Shown here: positions 7,947 to 16,742 of the stretch, in pieces
Numbering within the stretch: the first letter of the stretch is position 1
How the letters are laid out: each line of letters opens with the position of its first letter
Assembly (NCBI GenBank): GCA_929200535.1
Contig: CAKMZV010000018.1
Coordinates: 1-45,075, forward strand
Direction: 5' to 3'
Origin: an uncultured Gammaproteobacteria bacterium
GTDB lineage: Bacteria > Pseudomonadota > Gammaproteobacteria > CAKMZV01
DNA: 45,075 nt
The notes under the pieces: generated by a model
Database searches by the model: none
Seen by the model: the letters and a program-made list of their open reading frames with translations, nothing else
What the model was told of the DNA's origin: nothing
Translations under genes and position numbers: made by a program

Positions 7947-8861
7947 ATGCCTAAAACTTCTTTTCCCACTATCCCTTCTTCAGAGATAACGTCTGAAGAA
8001 AAATTCATTAACCGTCGCGACTTTATTCAAAAAACATCACAAGGATTGCTTGCTTCTTCTGCTGCATTGATTTTGCCTTCTGCTATGGCAGACTCTGAGT
8101 TTAACTTAAAGCACGAAATTACCTCCTATAAGGACATTACGACTTACAATAATTTTTATGAATTAGGGACATCAAAATCTGATCCCAGTAAAAATGCCAA
8201 ATGGTTAAAGCCACACCCTTGGAGTATCGAGGTGAGTGGTTTAGTAAATAAGCCTGGAAAAATTGATATAGAAGATATTCTCAAGATCCCCACTGAAGAA
8301 AGAGTATATCGTATGCGCTGTGTTGAGCGTTGGTCAATGGTGATTCCTTGGGAAGGTTTTGAGTTAAACAAATTACTGCAAAAGTTTGAACCTAAAGCTG
8401 AGGCAAAATATGTCGAGTTCAAAACAATTTTAGACCCTGAAAATCTTTATGGACAGCGTTTCCCCGTTTTACAATGGCCCTATGTTGAAGGTCTTAGAAT
8501 GGATGAGGCAATGCATCCACTTACGTTAATGGCTACTGGTATTTATGGTAAAAAATTATTATCGCAGAATGGTGCGCCAATTCGTTTGGTTATTCCTTGG
8601 AAATATGGATTTAAGGGAATTAAATCTATTCAAAAAATTCGTTTATTAGACCGTGAACCAAGAACTTCTTGGAATAAAGCCGCTCCAAATGAGTATGGTT
8701 TTTACGCCAATGTTAATCCAAAAGTTCATCATCCCAGATGGCGTCAAAATAAAGAGCGTCGCATAGGTGAATTTCGTCGCCGTAAGACATTACTGTTTAA
8801 TGGCTATCAAGAGCAAGTTGCCAGTCTCTATAAGGATATGGATTTGAAAAAATACTTCTAA
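7947..8861 (+). CDS. msrP: Methionine sulfoxide reductase MsrP, periplasmic molybdopterin subunit
   Basis: 304 residues. A Tat signal is clear: NRRDFIQK at residues 22-29 followed by a hydrophobic stretch and a cleavage site near SAMA-D. The molybdenum cofactor cysteine is C125 in YRMRCVERWSMVIPW. Other family blocks are WSIEVSGLV, PLTLMATGIYGK, NGAPIRLVIPWKYGFK and ASLYKDMD. MsrP repairs oxidised methionine in periplasmic proteins using electrons from MsrQ, encoded 32 nt downstream. Periplasmic oxidation repair fits the copper-handling cluster upstream, but the link is only by proximity. Confidence 0.96.
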   Translation: MPKTSFPTIPSSEITSEEKFINRRDFIQKTSQGLLASSAALILPSAMADSEFNLKHEITSYKDITTYNNFYELGTSKSDPSKNAKWLKPHPWSIEVSGLVNKPGKIDIEDILKIPTEERVYRMRCVERWSMVIPWEGFELNKLLQKFEPKAEAKYVEFKTILDPENLYGQRFPVLQWPYVEGLRMDEAMHPLTLMATGIYGKKLLSQNGAPIRLVIPWKYGFKGIKSIQKIRLLDREPRTSWNKAAPNEYGFYANVNPKVHHPRWRQNKERRIGEFRRRKTLLFNGYQEQVASLYKDMDLKKYF

Positions 8862-8893
8862 GAAGTAGTCAATAGAGGTAGCCGATTTTTTTA

Positions 8894-9475
8894 ATGGGTA
8901 TATTTCGTTTATTAAGTTTTATTCTCTGTCTTTCCCCTGCTGTTTACTTGGCATTAGGTTGGTGGTTTGGGTTTCTTGGTGCTAATACTACAGAAGATTT
9001 TATTCATCAAAGCGGACAGTGGGCTTTATTTTTTTTATTTCTCACTCTTCTCGTTACTCCTCTAACTCGGCATTTGCCACTCGTTGAGCTAAATTCTATG
9101 CGTCGGCAATGGGGGTTATTTTTCTTTTTTTATGCCATCCTACATTTGATTGGCTATCTTGTGTTAGATTTCTTTTTTGAATGGGAAGATATTTACTATG
9201 ACATTATTGAAAACAACTATATTATTGTTGGCGTTTTAATTATATTTTTGCTATTGCCGCTGGCAATTACTTCAACGCACAAATGGCGACGCAAATTAAA
9301 AAAACGCTGGCAAAAACTCCACCGCTTAGTATATCTGATTTTCCCACTTGCGATGCTCCATTTTTACTGGCTAATCAAAGCCGACTACATAGAGCCTATT
9401 CTTTATACCGCTCTTATAGGATTGTTGCTTTTAGAGCGAGTGATACATTTTAAAAAATCAAAATTACAACAATAA
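8894..9475 (+). CDS. msrQ: MsrQ, heme-binding membrane electron donor to MsrP
   Basis: 193 residues with about six hydrophobic helices. Family marks are the early GxWxxxFLxLxxTPL-type region (GQWALFFLFLTLLVTPLTR), the RRQWGLFFFFYAILHLIGYL block and HRLVYLIFPLAMLHFYW, whose histidines are the expected heme ligands. It passes electrons from the quinone pool or flavin reductases to periplasmic MsrP. It is the second gene of the msrPQ pair and converges with the DUF1223 gene. Confidence 0.95.
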   Translation: MGIFRLLSFILCLSPAVYLALGWWFGFLGANTTEDFIHQSGQWALFFLFLTLLVTPLTRHLPLVELNSMRRQWGLFFFFYAILHLIGYLVLDFFFEWEDIYYDIIENNYIIVGVLIIFLLLPLAITSTHKWRRKLKKRWQKLHRLVYLIFPLAMLHFYWLIKADYIEPILYTALIGLLLLERVIHFKKSKLQQ

Positions 9476-9520
9476 AAATCAAAGCGAGAAAACCTAACTC
9501 CTTTTCAACGACGAAAGGAT

Positions 9521-10309
9521 TTAACGACTAACCAAGGAAGGTTCTATCCAGTTCCCGACAGCTTGGACAGGGTGATAATTCTGATCGCTTAACCAAACTG
9601 CCAGAGCCATTTTATTACTTGCAATTCCCTTTTTTACCTGTGGCAAAGGTATTTTCCATGATTTTTCAGATGCTTTTATTCGATGGTGAGAGAGTTTTAA
9701 TACAACGAAATTAGCGAGCAGGGTTTTGCCATTATTTTCTCCTGCAGTAATGCGTTCATTATAATCAGAGCCTAAGACTGCTGTATAAAGTAGGTTAGGG
9801 CTTCTATATGGGTTATTCGTTTCGTAAGGAATTTCAACAGTTAAATAGTTTTTATTTTTTAATGTTGCTCTTAGTGGGATTGATTTTTGTGCTAACACTG
9901 GAATGCCTTGTCTTGGTTTTGCGAAAAAGCCATGCCACTCTTTACCATTAATAACCCAGCCTGGCGTATAAACAGAGCGTATATTTCCATAGGCACGATG
10001 TCTTCTTTGGCGCTTACTGTATTTAGGTTTAGAAAAACGATCTTTCCAACCGATATAATTCCAATAGTCCACATGGAATGCTAAGGGGATATAACTTTCC
10101 CATAGCATAGAATCACTTTCTAAACCATTCATCAAATTTTCTGCTGGTGGGCAACTATGACAGCCATGTGATGTATAAAGCTCAACAAGACTAATCTTGC
10201 TTTCTCCAGCATCTGCTTGCCATAAAATAGAACTTTCAGCATTCGCTTTATTTAGAATGCCCACAATAGAGAGCAAGGTTACGATTATTGTTAAATGATA
10301 TATTTTCAT
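9521..10309 (-). CDS. DUF1223 exported thioredoxin-fold protein
   Basis: 262 residues. A signal peptide (about residues 1-24, ending KANA) is followed by LVELYTSHGCHSCPPAENLM, with a CxxC pair at residues 50 and 53 typical of the DUF1223 family. Further family blocks are FHVDYWNYIGWKDRFSKPKYSKRQ and YTPGWVINGKEW. The fold suggests a periplasmic thiol-redox role, but no substrate is known. It is transcribed towards msrPQ and starts about 40 bp from the MITE/IS481 composite. Confidence 0.85.
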   Translation of the reverse strand: MKIYHLTIIVTLLSIVGILNKANAESSILWQADAGESKISLVELYTSHGCHSCPPAENLMNGLESDSMLWESYIPLAFHVDYWNYIGWKDRFSKPKYSKRQRRHRAYGNIRSVYTPGWVINGKEWHGFFAKPRQGIPVLAQKSIPLRATLKNKNYLTVEIPYETNNPYRSPNLLYTAVLGSDYNERITAGENNGKTLLANFVVLKLSHHRIKASEKSWKIPLPQVKKGIASNKMALAVWLSDQNYHPVQAVGNWIEPSLVSR

Positions 10310-10350
10310 AATTTGTTTTAGAGTTGTTCAAGTTAATTTATAGGTATCCT

Positions 10351-10359
10351 GAGACCTTT
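10351..10359. mobile_element. MITE, family 1, copy 3: left fragment cut by IS481
   Basis: The nine bases gagaccttt are the outer end of a MITE whose remainder resumes after the IS at 11409. The last five bases, ccttt (10355-10359), are repeated at 11409-11413 as the target duplication. Removing the IS and one ccttt restores the gagacctttgcacaaaag terminus seen in the other copies. Confidence 0.8.
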
Positions 10360-11408
10360 TGTAAAGGTTAGGTAATTCGCTGACAGAAATTATAATTATA
10401 ATTTTTGGAGATTTTATGAACCTATCAGACAAAACAGTAGAAAGGAACTACATACAACGCTACCTATTTTTATTTGAAGAATATGCTCAAGTTAAGCAAA
10501 AAAAGCATTCAGAATATCGCTTTCTTAAAGATTTTTATGAATCCCATGCACTTAAACGTCAAGTTTTTCTTAAATTTTACAATCGTTATAAAAACAGTGG
10601 ATTTGATCAGGAGGCCATTCTTCCCCAAAAAAGAGGTCCTAAATGGCTTAGCAGACGACCCAGTCAATACATTGAATCCTGCGTTCTTAAAGAACGAAGA
10701 AAAGGGAACAATAAATTTGAAATTCATCAACTTCTGCTTCCTGTTCTTGGCAGCTTAACCCCAAGCCCCTCAGGTATTTACACGATTTGCAAACGACATA
10801 ATCTCAATATTCTCAATCGACCGATGAAAGAAATCAAAAAGAAAATAATCAAACAAAAGGCGGGTGAGTTAGGACATATTGATGCTCATCACTTAGGCAA
10901 AGGCATCCTTGCGAAAGAACCGCATAATAAATACTACTTGTTAGCCGTTGTGGATAGTTGCACGCGTTTAGCTTGGGCTGAAGTATGCTCTAACTTAACG
11001 AGTTTAGAAGTGATGTTTGCAACGATGCGGTGTTTTTATCGATTACAAGATCAATTTGGCGTGAGATTTAAAGAAATTCTTTCAGACAATGGTAAAGAAT
11101 TTTCAGGAAAAAGAGCAACGGATACAATGCCTGGGCACCCTTTCGAAAGACTGCTCACAGAAATGCAGATAAAACACCGCTATACGCGTCCTTATCGACC
11201 ACAAACAAATGGCAAGGTTGAACGTCTTTGGCGAACTATTGAAGAAGACTTAATAGAAGGAACTCATTTTGAATCGTTGGAACAATTAAAGAACGATTTG
11301 CAGGACTATCTTTTATACTACAATTATGAGAGACCTCACCAAGGCATCAATGGGAAATCCCCTGCTGATTTTTTAAAAAATCTGTCAGCGAATTAGCTAA
11401 CCTTTACA
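10360..11408 (+). mobile_element. IS481-family insertion sequence, complete
   Basis: 1049 bp, beginning tgtaaaggttag and ending ctaacctttaca. The terminal inverted repeats are about 29 bp long with few mismatches (inner part ctgtcagcgaatta). The 5'-TGT...ACA ends and a single DDE transposase gene match IS481. It is flanked by a 5-bp target duplication (ccttt) and inserted in a MITE terminus. Its transposase frame is intact, so it may still be active. Confidence 0.9.
10416..11396 (+). CDS. IS481-family DDE transposase
   Basis: 326 residues, full length for the family. An N-terminal helix-turn-helix region includes the QKRGPKWLSRRPSQYIE segment. The integrase core (rve) begins around residue 145. 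Catalytic residues are visible: D156 in GHIDAHHLGKG, D224 in ILSDNGKEF and E269 in TNGKVERLWRTIEED. The C-terminal YYNYERPHQGINGKSPADFL block is typical. The gene fills the element and stops 12 nt before its right end. Confidence 0.95.
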   Translation: MNLSDKTVERNYIQRYLFLFEEYAQVKQKKHSEYRFLKDFYESHALKRQVFLKFYNRYKNSGFDQEAILPQKRGPKWLSRRPSQYIESCVLKERRKGNNKFEIHQLLLPVLGSLTPSPSGIYTICKRHNLNILNRPMKEIKKKIIKQKAGELGHIDAHHLGKGILAKEPHNKYYLLAVVDSCTRLAWAEVCSNLTSLEVMFATMRCFYRLQDQFGVRFKEILSDNGKEFSGKRATDTMPGHPFERLLTEMQIKHRYTRPYRPQTNGKVERLWRTIEEDLIEGTHFESLEQLKNDLQDYLLYYNYERPHQGINGKSPADFLKNLSAN

Positions 11409-11563
11409 CCTTTGCACAAAAGATATGACAAGTAAAAAAGTAAAAAATTGCCCTGACTTTCGTTGTGAAATTTGCAAAGACGGACGTATTAGCTTCATTT
11501 CACGCCTCAATCAGAACAATTTTTTATCTTTTTTCTTTTGCCATACTTTTGTGCAAAGGTCTC
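11409..11563. mobile_element. MITE, family 1, copy 3: main part after the IS481 insertion
   Basis: It starts with the duplicated ccttt, continues gcacaaaagatatgacaag and ends gtgcaaaggtctc. The sequence is colinear with the other copies. A TATAAT hexamer at 11568-11573, just outside its right end, is the likeliest -10 for ubiE, so the MITE end may supply the -35 side; no good -35 is visible. Confidence 0.85.
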
Positions 11564-11631
11564 AGCCTATAATTAATAAGACGTACTCAACGTCTTAATT
11601 TTTATTTCTATTTTTATTTAGGAGCCCTGTT

Positions 11632-12426
11632 ATTACTACCCCCACTGATTATCACAAGAGTGAAAATACTAATTATACTCAAGAAGGAACCACCCACTTT
11701 GGTTACCGAGAAGTTTCTATATCGGAAAAAAAACAGTTAGTTGGTGAAGTATTCGATTCTGTTTCGGATAATTATGATTTGATGAATGATCTAATGTCGT
11801 TGGGGGTTCATCGTTATTGGAAGCATCGTGCTATTGAAATGCTTGATGTTGAATCATTATCAAATTTACAGGTTTTAGACCTTGCTGGAGGTACTGGCGA
11901 TTTAAGCGTTTTACTGAGCAAAAAACTTGGTGCAGATAGTAGGGTAGTGCTGGCTGATATTAATTATGCAATGGTTAGCGTTGGGCGTAATCAGCGTATT
12001 GACCAAGGCTATAGTGGCAAACTGGATTTTACCATTGCCAATGCCGAACAACTTCCTTATCCCGATGCTTCTTTTGATCGCTTAATTATTGGCTTTGGCT
12101 TGCGTAATGTGACGGATAAGCAAAAGGCATTAGATGAAATGTTTCGTGTCCTTAAACCTCAAGGAAGAATGCTGATTTTAGAATTTTCTAAGGTGCAAAA
12201 TGAACTACTTGCTAAGGCTTATGATTGGTATTCCTTTTCGATTTTACCCATCTTAGGAAAAATCATTACCAACGATGCCGAGAGTTATCAATATCTTGCT
12301 GAATCGATTCGTAAGCATCCAGACCAACAAGAATTACTATCAATGATTGAGCGCAGTGGTTTTAGTGAACGTCAATATGAGAATTTTTTACAAGGGATGG
12401 TTGCCATTCATACAGCTATAAAATAG
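11632..12426 (+). CDS. ubiE: UbiE, ubiquinone/menaquinone C-methyltransferase, apparent ATT start
   Basis: 264 residues if translation begins at ATT 11632. SAM-dependent C-methylation in ubiquinone and menaquinone synthesis. Motifs: TTHFGYREV near the N-terminus, VFDSVSDNYDLMNDLMSLGVHRYWK, VLDLAGGTGDLSVLL (SAM loop), ADINYAMV, IIGFGLRNVTDKQKAL and YLAESIRKHPDQ. The first ATG (11779) falls inside the conserved N-terminal region, so it cannot be the start. Between the in-frame stop at 11596 and codon 11776 there is no ATG, GTG, TTG or CTG in frame. ATT at 11632 lies 7 nt after an AGGAG (11620-11624). Start of the ubi gene group. Confidence 0.93.
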   Translation: MTTPTDYHKSENTNYTQEGTTHFGYREVSISEKKQLVGEVFDSVSDNYDLMNDLMSLGVHRYWKHRAIEMLDVESLSNLQVLDLAGGTGDLSVLLSKKLGADSRVVLADINYAMVSVGRNQRIDQGYSGKLDFTIANAEQLPYPDASFDRLIIGFGLRNVTDKQKALDEMFRVLKPQGRMLILEFSKVQNELLAKAYDWYSFSILPILGKIITNDAESYQYLAESIRKHPDQQELLSMIERSGFSERQYENFLQGMVAIHTAIK

Positions 12427-12438
12427 TTATAAATAAAA

Positions 12439-12921
12439 ATGCTTTCTTTATTATCATTTGTTAATGGGTCGGTCAATAAGGTATTGGCTTATGATCTTGT
12501 TGCCCAAAAGAAACTCTCACAGATGAACGGGCGTAGTTTATGCTGGGATGTGAGTGGTTGGGGGTTGACTTTGGTTTTTCAAGTAGATGAAGGGAAGCTA
12601 ATAATAAATGATCGTATGATACCTTGCCAAGTTACGGTAACCGCCTCGCCCCAAGAACTTTTTGACCTATGGCAAAAATATGAGCAAGACACAACGGTAA
12701 ATTTAAAAATCACCGGAAACCCCTTAGCATTACAAGATTTTGCACAACTTTTTAAAGCACTTAATATTGATTGGGAAGCGTTATTGGAAGAATTTTTTGG
12801 TGCCTTTAATGCAAACCTGGCAGGGCGAGTAGTTGGCAAAGTGGGGTCTCAAATGAGTCGTACCTTACACCGTATTCGTGATGATATCAAAGCATATCAT
12901 CGAGACGAAGTAAATAATTAA
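12439..12921 (+). CDS. ubiJ: UbiJ, SCP2-domain accessory factor of ubiquinone synthesis
   Basis: 160 residues. An N-terminal SCP2-like lipid-binding domain is followed by a C-terminal helical tail. Identification rests on the position between ubiE and ubiB, usual in gammaproteobacteria, and on patterns such as MNGRSLCWDVSGWGLTLVF, VTVTASPQELFDLW, LKITGNPLALQDFAQLFKALNIDWEALLEEFFG and the terminal GSQMSRTLHRIRDDI. UbiJ holds the prenylated ring intermediates in the soluble Ubi complex. Only 12 nt separate it from ubiE and 9 nt from ubiB. Confidence 0.9.
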   Translation: MLSLLSFVNGSVNKVLAYDLVAQKKLSQMNGRSLCWDVSGWGLTLVFQVDEGKLIINDRMIPCQVTVTASPQELFDLWQKYEQDTTVNLKITGNPLALQDFAQLFKALNIDWEALLEEFFGAFNANLAGRVVGKVGSQMSRTLHRIRDDIKAYHRDEVNN

Positions 12922-12930
12922 TTTTCTCTT

Positions 12931-14529
12931 ATGATAAGGCAATTTATTCGTGCTATTAGGCTTTTCTATCGTTATCGGATGGATGAATTATTAAATGAAT
13001 TTACCGATAAAAACTGGCTCTGCGTATTGTTGCGTTATGCACCTTGCAATCTTGGAGTAAAAAGAGTCGATTCCTCAATGGATAGAGGCAATCGTTGCCG
13101 TCAGTTTTTATTAGAAATGGGCACTTACTATGTCAAGTTAGGTCAAGCCTTGTCTGTTCGTAGGGATTTCATTCCTGCCGATATTTGTGATGAATTAGCG
13201 CACCTTCGTGATGCTTGCCCACCATTTGCTGGTGAAATTAGCATCGCCTTAATTGAACAACAACTTGGGCAACCCATCAATCAATTATTTGATGATTTTG
13301 ACCCTAAGCCAATGGCTTCTGCCTCCATTGCTCAAGTACATACCGCCAAACTTAAAGATGGCTCATCAGTCGTCGTGAAGGTGGTTCGTCCAGATATTGA
13401 TAAACGGATTACCGAAAGTTTAGACTCTATGTATGCCATCGCCAAATTTTTCGACCGCTGGTTTCCAGAATTTAAGCAATTACGCCCTCTTGAGATAGTT
13501 GATGAGTTTTCTTCTTTGCTACACAATGAAAAAGATATGCTCCGTGAGGGAGCCAATGCTAATCATATTCGGGCTAATTTTGAAGGTGATACAACGCTTT
13601 ACGTACCCAAAGTCATTTGGAGCCATACCGCTTCAAGAGTATTGGTGCTTGAGCGTATTTATGGCATACCTATTCATCGGATGGATCGGCTGAAAAAAGC
13701 AGGCATTGATTTAAAACAGATTGCTGATAATGGGGTGAAAATTTTCTTTAAACAACTTTTTGAACATAATCTATTTCATGCGGATATGCACCCGGGCAAT
13801 GTGTTTATCAGTGAAGATGGCAAATATCAAGCGGTTGATTATGGTATTGTTGGGGCACTTTCAGAATATGATAAATTATATATTGCTGAGAATCTATTAG
13901 CCTTTTTCAATCGAGACTATCGCCGTATTGCCGAATTGCATATTCAATCCCAGTGGGTCAGTGCAGATTCACGTGTGAATGATTTAGAATCTGCTTTTCG
14001 TAGTGTTAGTGAGCCTATTTATGGAAAACCATTAGATGAAATTTCATTTGCTCAATACCTTTTACGCTTGCTTCAAGTAGCTCGTGAGTTTGGTATGCAG
14101 GTGCAACCGCAATTACTGCTACTGCAAAAAACGTTATTTAATATTGAAGGCTTAGGGCGTGATCTTTATCCTAATTTAGATCTTTGGGAAACTGCCAAAC
14201 CCTTCTTAGAAAACTGGGTTAAAAAACAATTTTCACCCAAAGCAATTATTAAAGATTTACGCCACCATCTTCCTTTTTTGCGTGAGCAAATACCCGCTAT
14301 GTTATACCAACAAAATCAATCACAAAGACAAGATAAAGAAAGAATAGCTATTTATTCTGGCTATCGAAAATTAGCACTCAGTGCTTTTTTTCTCTCAATG
14401 CCTATTCTGCTCTTTTTTTATCCCATAATCATATATCTTGGAGAAAGGGAAACGCTGGTGGTGAATATTCTTTGCATCGTACTTGGTTTATGGTTCTTTT
14501 TCCGTTCAAAGATAGCACTGCCCAAGTAA
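12931..14529 (+). CDS. ubiB: UbiB, atypical kinase-like ATPase of ubiquinone synthesis
   Basis: 532 residues. The KxGQ motif of UbiB/COQ8 kinases is present (YVKLGQALSVRRDFIPADI), followed by PMASASIAQVHTAKLKDGSSVVVKVVRP (alanine-rich loop and lysine), HADMHPGN (catalytic loop) and VDYGIVGAL (metal loop with D-Y-G). Two hydrophobic helices close the C-terminus, as in UbiB, which anchors it to the inner membrane. It supports the ubiquinone-synthesis complex by ATP hydrolysis, possibly extracting lipid intermediates. It lies within the ubi operon, and ubiG starts one base after its stop codon. Confidence 0.95.
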   Translation: MIRQFIRAIRLFYRYRMDELLNEFTDKNWLCVLLRYAPCNLGVKRVDSSMDRGNRCRQFLLEMGTYYVKLGQALSVRRDFIPADICDELAHLRDACPPFAGEISIALIEQQLGQPINQLFDDFDPKPMASASIAQVHTAKLKDGSSVVVKVVRPDIDKRITESLDSMYAIAKFFDRWFPEFKQLRPLEIVDEFSSLLHNEKDMLREGANANHIRANFEGDTTLYVPKVIWSHTASRVLVLERIYGIPIHRMDRLKKAGIDLKQIADNGVKIFFKQLFEHNLFHADMHPGNVFISEDGKYQAVDYGIVGALSEYDKLYIAENLLAFFNRDYRRIAELHIQSQWVSADSRVNDLESAFRSVSEPIYGKPLDEISFAQYLLRLLQVAREFGMQVQPQLLLLQKTLFNIEGLGRDLYPNLDLWETAKPFLENWVKKQFSPKAIIKDLRHHLPFLREQIPAMLYQQNQSQRQDKERIAIYSGYRKLALSAFFLSMPILLFFYPIIIYLGERETLVVNILCIVLGLWFFFRSKIALPK

Positions 14530-14530
14530 A

Positions 14531-15229
14531 ATGAGCAGCCATCAAGAAAACGATACCCAACACTTTGATAGCCTTGCCGCTGAATGGTGGGATACCCAAG
14601 GAAAATTTAAAGTATTGCACCAAGTCAATCCACTACGGCTATCCTTTATGCAAAAACAAGACTCTCTGCAAGGAAAACGCATCCTCGATATTGGGTGTGG
14701 TGGAGGTATTCTATCTGAGGCATTGGTCAAGTTAGGGGCAGAAGTTGTCGGGCTTGATTTATCACAAAATACGATTGCAGTTGCCAAGCAGCATTGTGCA
14801 CAAAATAATCTTGCTATTGAATATCATTGCCAATCGGCACAAGACTTTGCAGCTCAGAACCCTAAGCCCTTTGATATAATTTGTTGCTTTGAAATGTTAG
14901 AGCATGTTGATGATCCTGCGGATGTTATTCAAAGTGCAAAAAAAATACTCAACCCTCAAGGGACATTCTTTGCTTCGACCTTAAACCGTAATTTATTAAG
15001 TTGGTTATTTGCTGTTGTAGTGGCAGAAAATGTGCTTAACTGGATTCCCAAAGGAACGCATAACCACGGTAAATTTATTCAACCAAGTGAACTCACTGCA
15101 ATGGCACGAAAAGCAGGTTTTTATTTTACTCATAGCAATGGCATTATTTGGGATCCCTTAACTCAGAGTTTTGCACTCTCTGAAAAGCGAGTAGAAATTA
15201 ATTATATTTGTCGCTTTACTAATCTTTAA
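14531..15229 (+). CDS. ubiG: UbiG, bifunctional O-methyltransferase of ubiquinone synthesis
   Basis: 232 residues. The N-terminal FDSLAAEWWDTQGKFKVLHQVNPLRL block is specific to UbiG. The SAM site is ILDIGCGGGILSEAL, followed by VVGLDLSQNTIAVAK, FDIICCFEMLEHVDDP and the membrane-binding segment FFASTLNRNLLSWLFAVVVAENVLNWIPKGTHNH. It carries out both O-methylation steps. Immediate adjacency to ubiB and to the phosphatase gene shows one long co-transcribed group. Confidence 0.96.
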   Translation: MSSHQENDTQHFDSLAAEWWDTQGKFKVLHQVNPLRLSFMQKQDSLQGKRILDIGCGGGILSEALVKLGAEVVGLDLSQNTIAVAKQHCAQNNLAIEYHCQSAQDFAAQNPKPFDIICCFEMLEHVDDPADVIQSAKKILNPQGTFFASTLNRNLLSWLFAVVVAENVLNWIPKGTHNHGKFIQPSELTAMARKAGFYFTHSNGIIWDPLTQSFALSEKRVEINYICRFTNL

Positions 15230-15234
15230 CGGGT

Positions 15235-15906
15235 ATGAGCAAAGCAGGCTTTTATTTTGATCTTGACGGCACATTAATTGATAGCTCTGCTGATTTACTC
15301 GCTGCTACTCAACACGCCCTTACCGACAATTTCAACCCTCATAAACCGTTTACAGACGTTATTGCCCTTGGCTCACGAGCAATGCTTAATCAAATGGCAC
15401 TAACGCAGTTAAGCGAACAACAATTAGATGCGGCACAACAAATTTTTTTGCAATACTACAGTAATAACCTTGACAAGCACAGTGTCTTTTACCCTGATTT
15501 AGACAAACTATTATTAGATTTGCAACATCAGAAAATTCCTCACGGTATTGTTACCAATAAATCCTTTGCCCTTAGTCAAAAACTGATGGGACGATTATTA
15601 CCGCAATGGGATGGCGTTATTATTGGCGATCAAATGGAAAATGGATGCCTCCCCAAACCAGCCCCTGATAGAATTTTGAAAGCCTTAGAACTTACTCAAA
15701 TGAACGCTGAAAACTGTTTTTATTTTGGCGATTATCCCAGTGATATTGAAGCAGCAAAGCGGGCAGGGTGCCACGCAGTTGCCTTAAAATTTGGTTTTTA
15801 CGATGGCAATAACCCACCAGAAAACTGGGGAGCAGATACAGTTATTGACACCCCTAAACAATTAATTGATTTTATAAAGACTACCTCTATCTACCAAAAA
15901 TGTTAA
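15235..15906 (+). CDS. mupP: HAD phosphatase, MupP or phosphoglycolate phosphatase type
   Basis: 223 residues. HAD motif I is YFDLDGTLIDSSADL, motif II is GIVTNKS and motif IV is YFGDYPSDIEAAKRAG. By sequence alone it could be Gph (phosphoglycolate phosphatase). The order ubiG-this gene-yciK matches the Pseudomonas locus where the HAD enzyme is MupP, the N-acetylmuramic acid 6-phosphate phosphatase of the cell-wall recycling route that bypasses de novo UDP-MurNAc synthesis. I therefore favour MupP, on context. It begins 5 nt after ubiG and overlaps yciK by 7 nt. Confidence 0.75.
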   Translation: MSKAGFYFDLDGTLIDSSADLLAATQHALTDNFNPHKPFTDVIALGSRAMLNQMALTQLSEQQLDAAQQIFLQYYSNNLDKHSVFYPDLDKLLLDLQHQKIPHGIVTNKSFALSQKLMGRLLPQWDGVIIGDQMENGCLPKPAPDRILKALELTQMNAENCFYFGDYPSDIEAAKRAGCHAVALKFGFYDGNNPPENWGADTVIDTPKQLIDFIKTTSIYQKC

Positions 15907-16706
15907 ATATTCCTTTTCAATCCAGCACGACCTTAACTCATAAAGTAATTTTAATTACTGGAGCAGGGGCAGGCATTGGTGAGCAGATTGCCTTGGATTG
16001 TGCCAAAAGAGGAGCCCAAGTCATTTTGCTCGGACGCACCGTTGGTAAATTAGAAAGAACGTACGATTTAATTACCGAAGAGCAAGAAAAAATTCAACAA
16101 GCAATGGGGGTTTATTATGAACCAGCCATTTATCCTCTTGATCTTGCTGGTGCAAACGATACAGACTATAAAGAACTTGCCGAAATTATTCAAAAGCAAT
16201 ATAAATGCTTAGATGGTTTAGTACATAATGCAGCTATATTGGGCAATTTAAGCCCACTTAAAATGTATGTTCCACAGCAATGGTATAAAGTGATACAAAC
16301 CAATCTTAATGCGGTTTTTATGCTGACTCAAGCCTGCACTGAGATATTAGAAAAAAGCACCAATGCCTCGGTTATTTTCACCTCAACCGGAGTAGCTGAA
16401 GAACCACAAGCCTTTTGGGGAGCCTATGCAATCAGCAAAGCAGCCAGTGATCACTTTATGAAAATAATGGCAATTGAAAATCAAGATATTAGCAATATAC
16501 GGGCAAATTCTTTTTCCCCGGGTGCGGTAGCAACTCGGATGCGTGCAACTGCCTTCCCCGGTGAAAAACCCTGCTCAATCCCACAAACACAAGATATTGC
16601 CCCATACTATGCTCAACTCCTAAGTGACCACACCAAACACATCAATGGGGAAATTATCACCAAAGAGGATTTTACTGATGCACCGCCCATAGAGACCTGC
16701 TGCTAA
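15900..16706 (+). CDS. yciK: YciK-type short-chain dehydrogenase/reductase
   Basis: 268 residues. A classical SDR: cofactor loop ITGAGAGIGEQIA, HNAAILG after strand 4, VIFTSTGVAEE with the catalytic serine/threonine region, and the YAISKAA (YxxxK) active site. The extended EPQAFWGAYAISKAASDHFMKIMAIE and the PGAVATRMRATAFPGE block are typical of YciK. Its substrate is not established. It overlaps the phosphatase gene and ends the plus-strand operon, converging with ycaR. Confidence 0.9.
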   Translation: MLNIPFQSSTTLTHKVILITGAGAGIGEQIALDCAKRGAQVILLGRTVGKLERTYDLITEEQEKIQQAMGVYYEPAIYPLDLAGANDTDYKELAEIIQKQYKCLDGLVHNAAILGNLSPLKMYVPQQWYKVIQTNLNAVFMLTQACTEILEKSTNASVIFTSTGVAEEPQAFWGAYAISKAASDHFMKIMAIENQDISNIRANSFSPGAVATRMRATAFPGEKPCSIPQTQDIAPYYAQLLSDHTKHINGEIITKEDFTDAPPIETCC

Positions 16707-16742
16707 CAACAAATCTCCATTTATTTTTCACGCTTTATTTAT

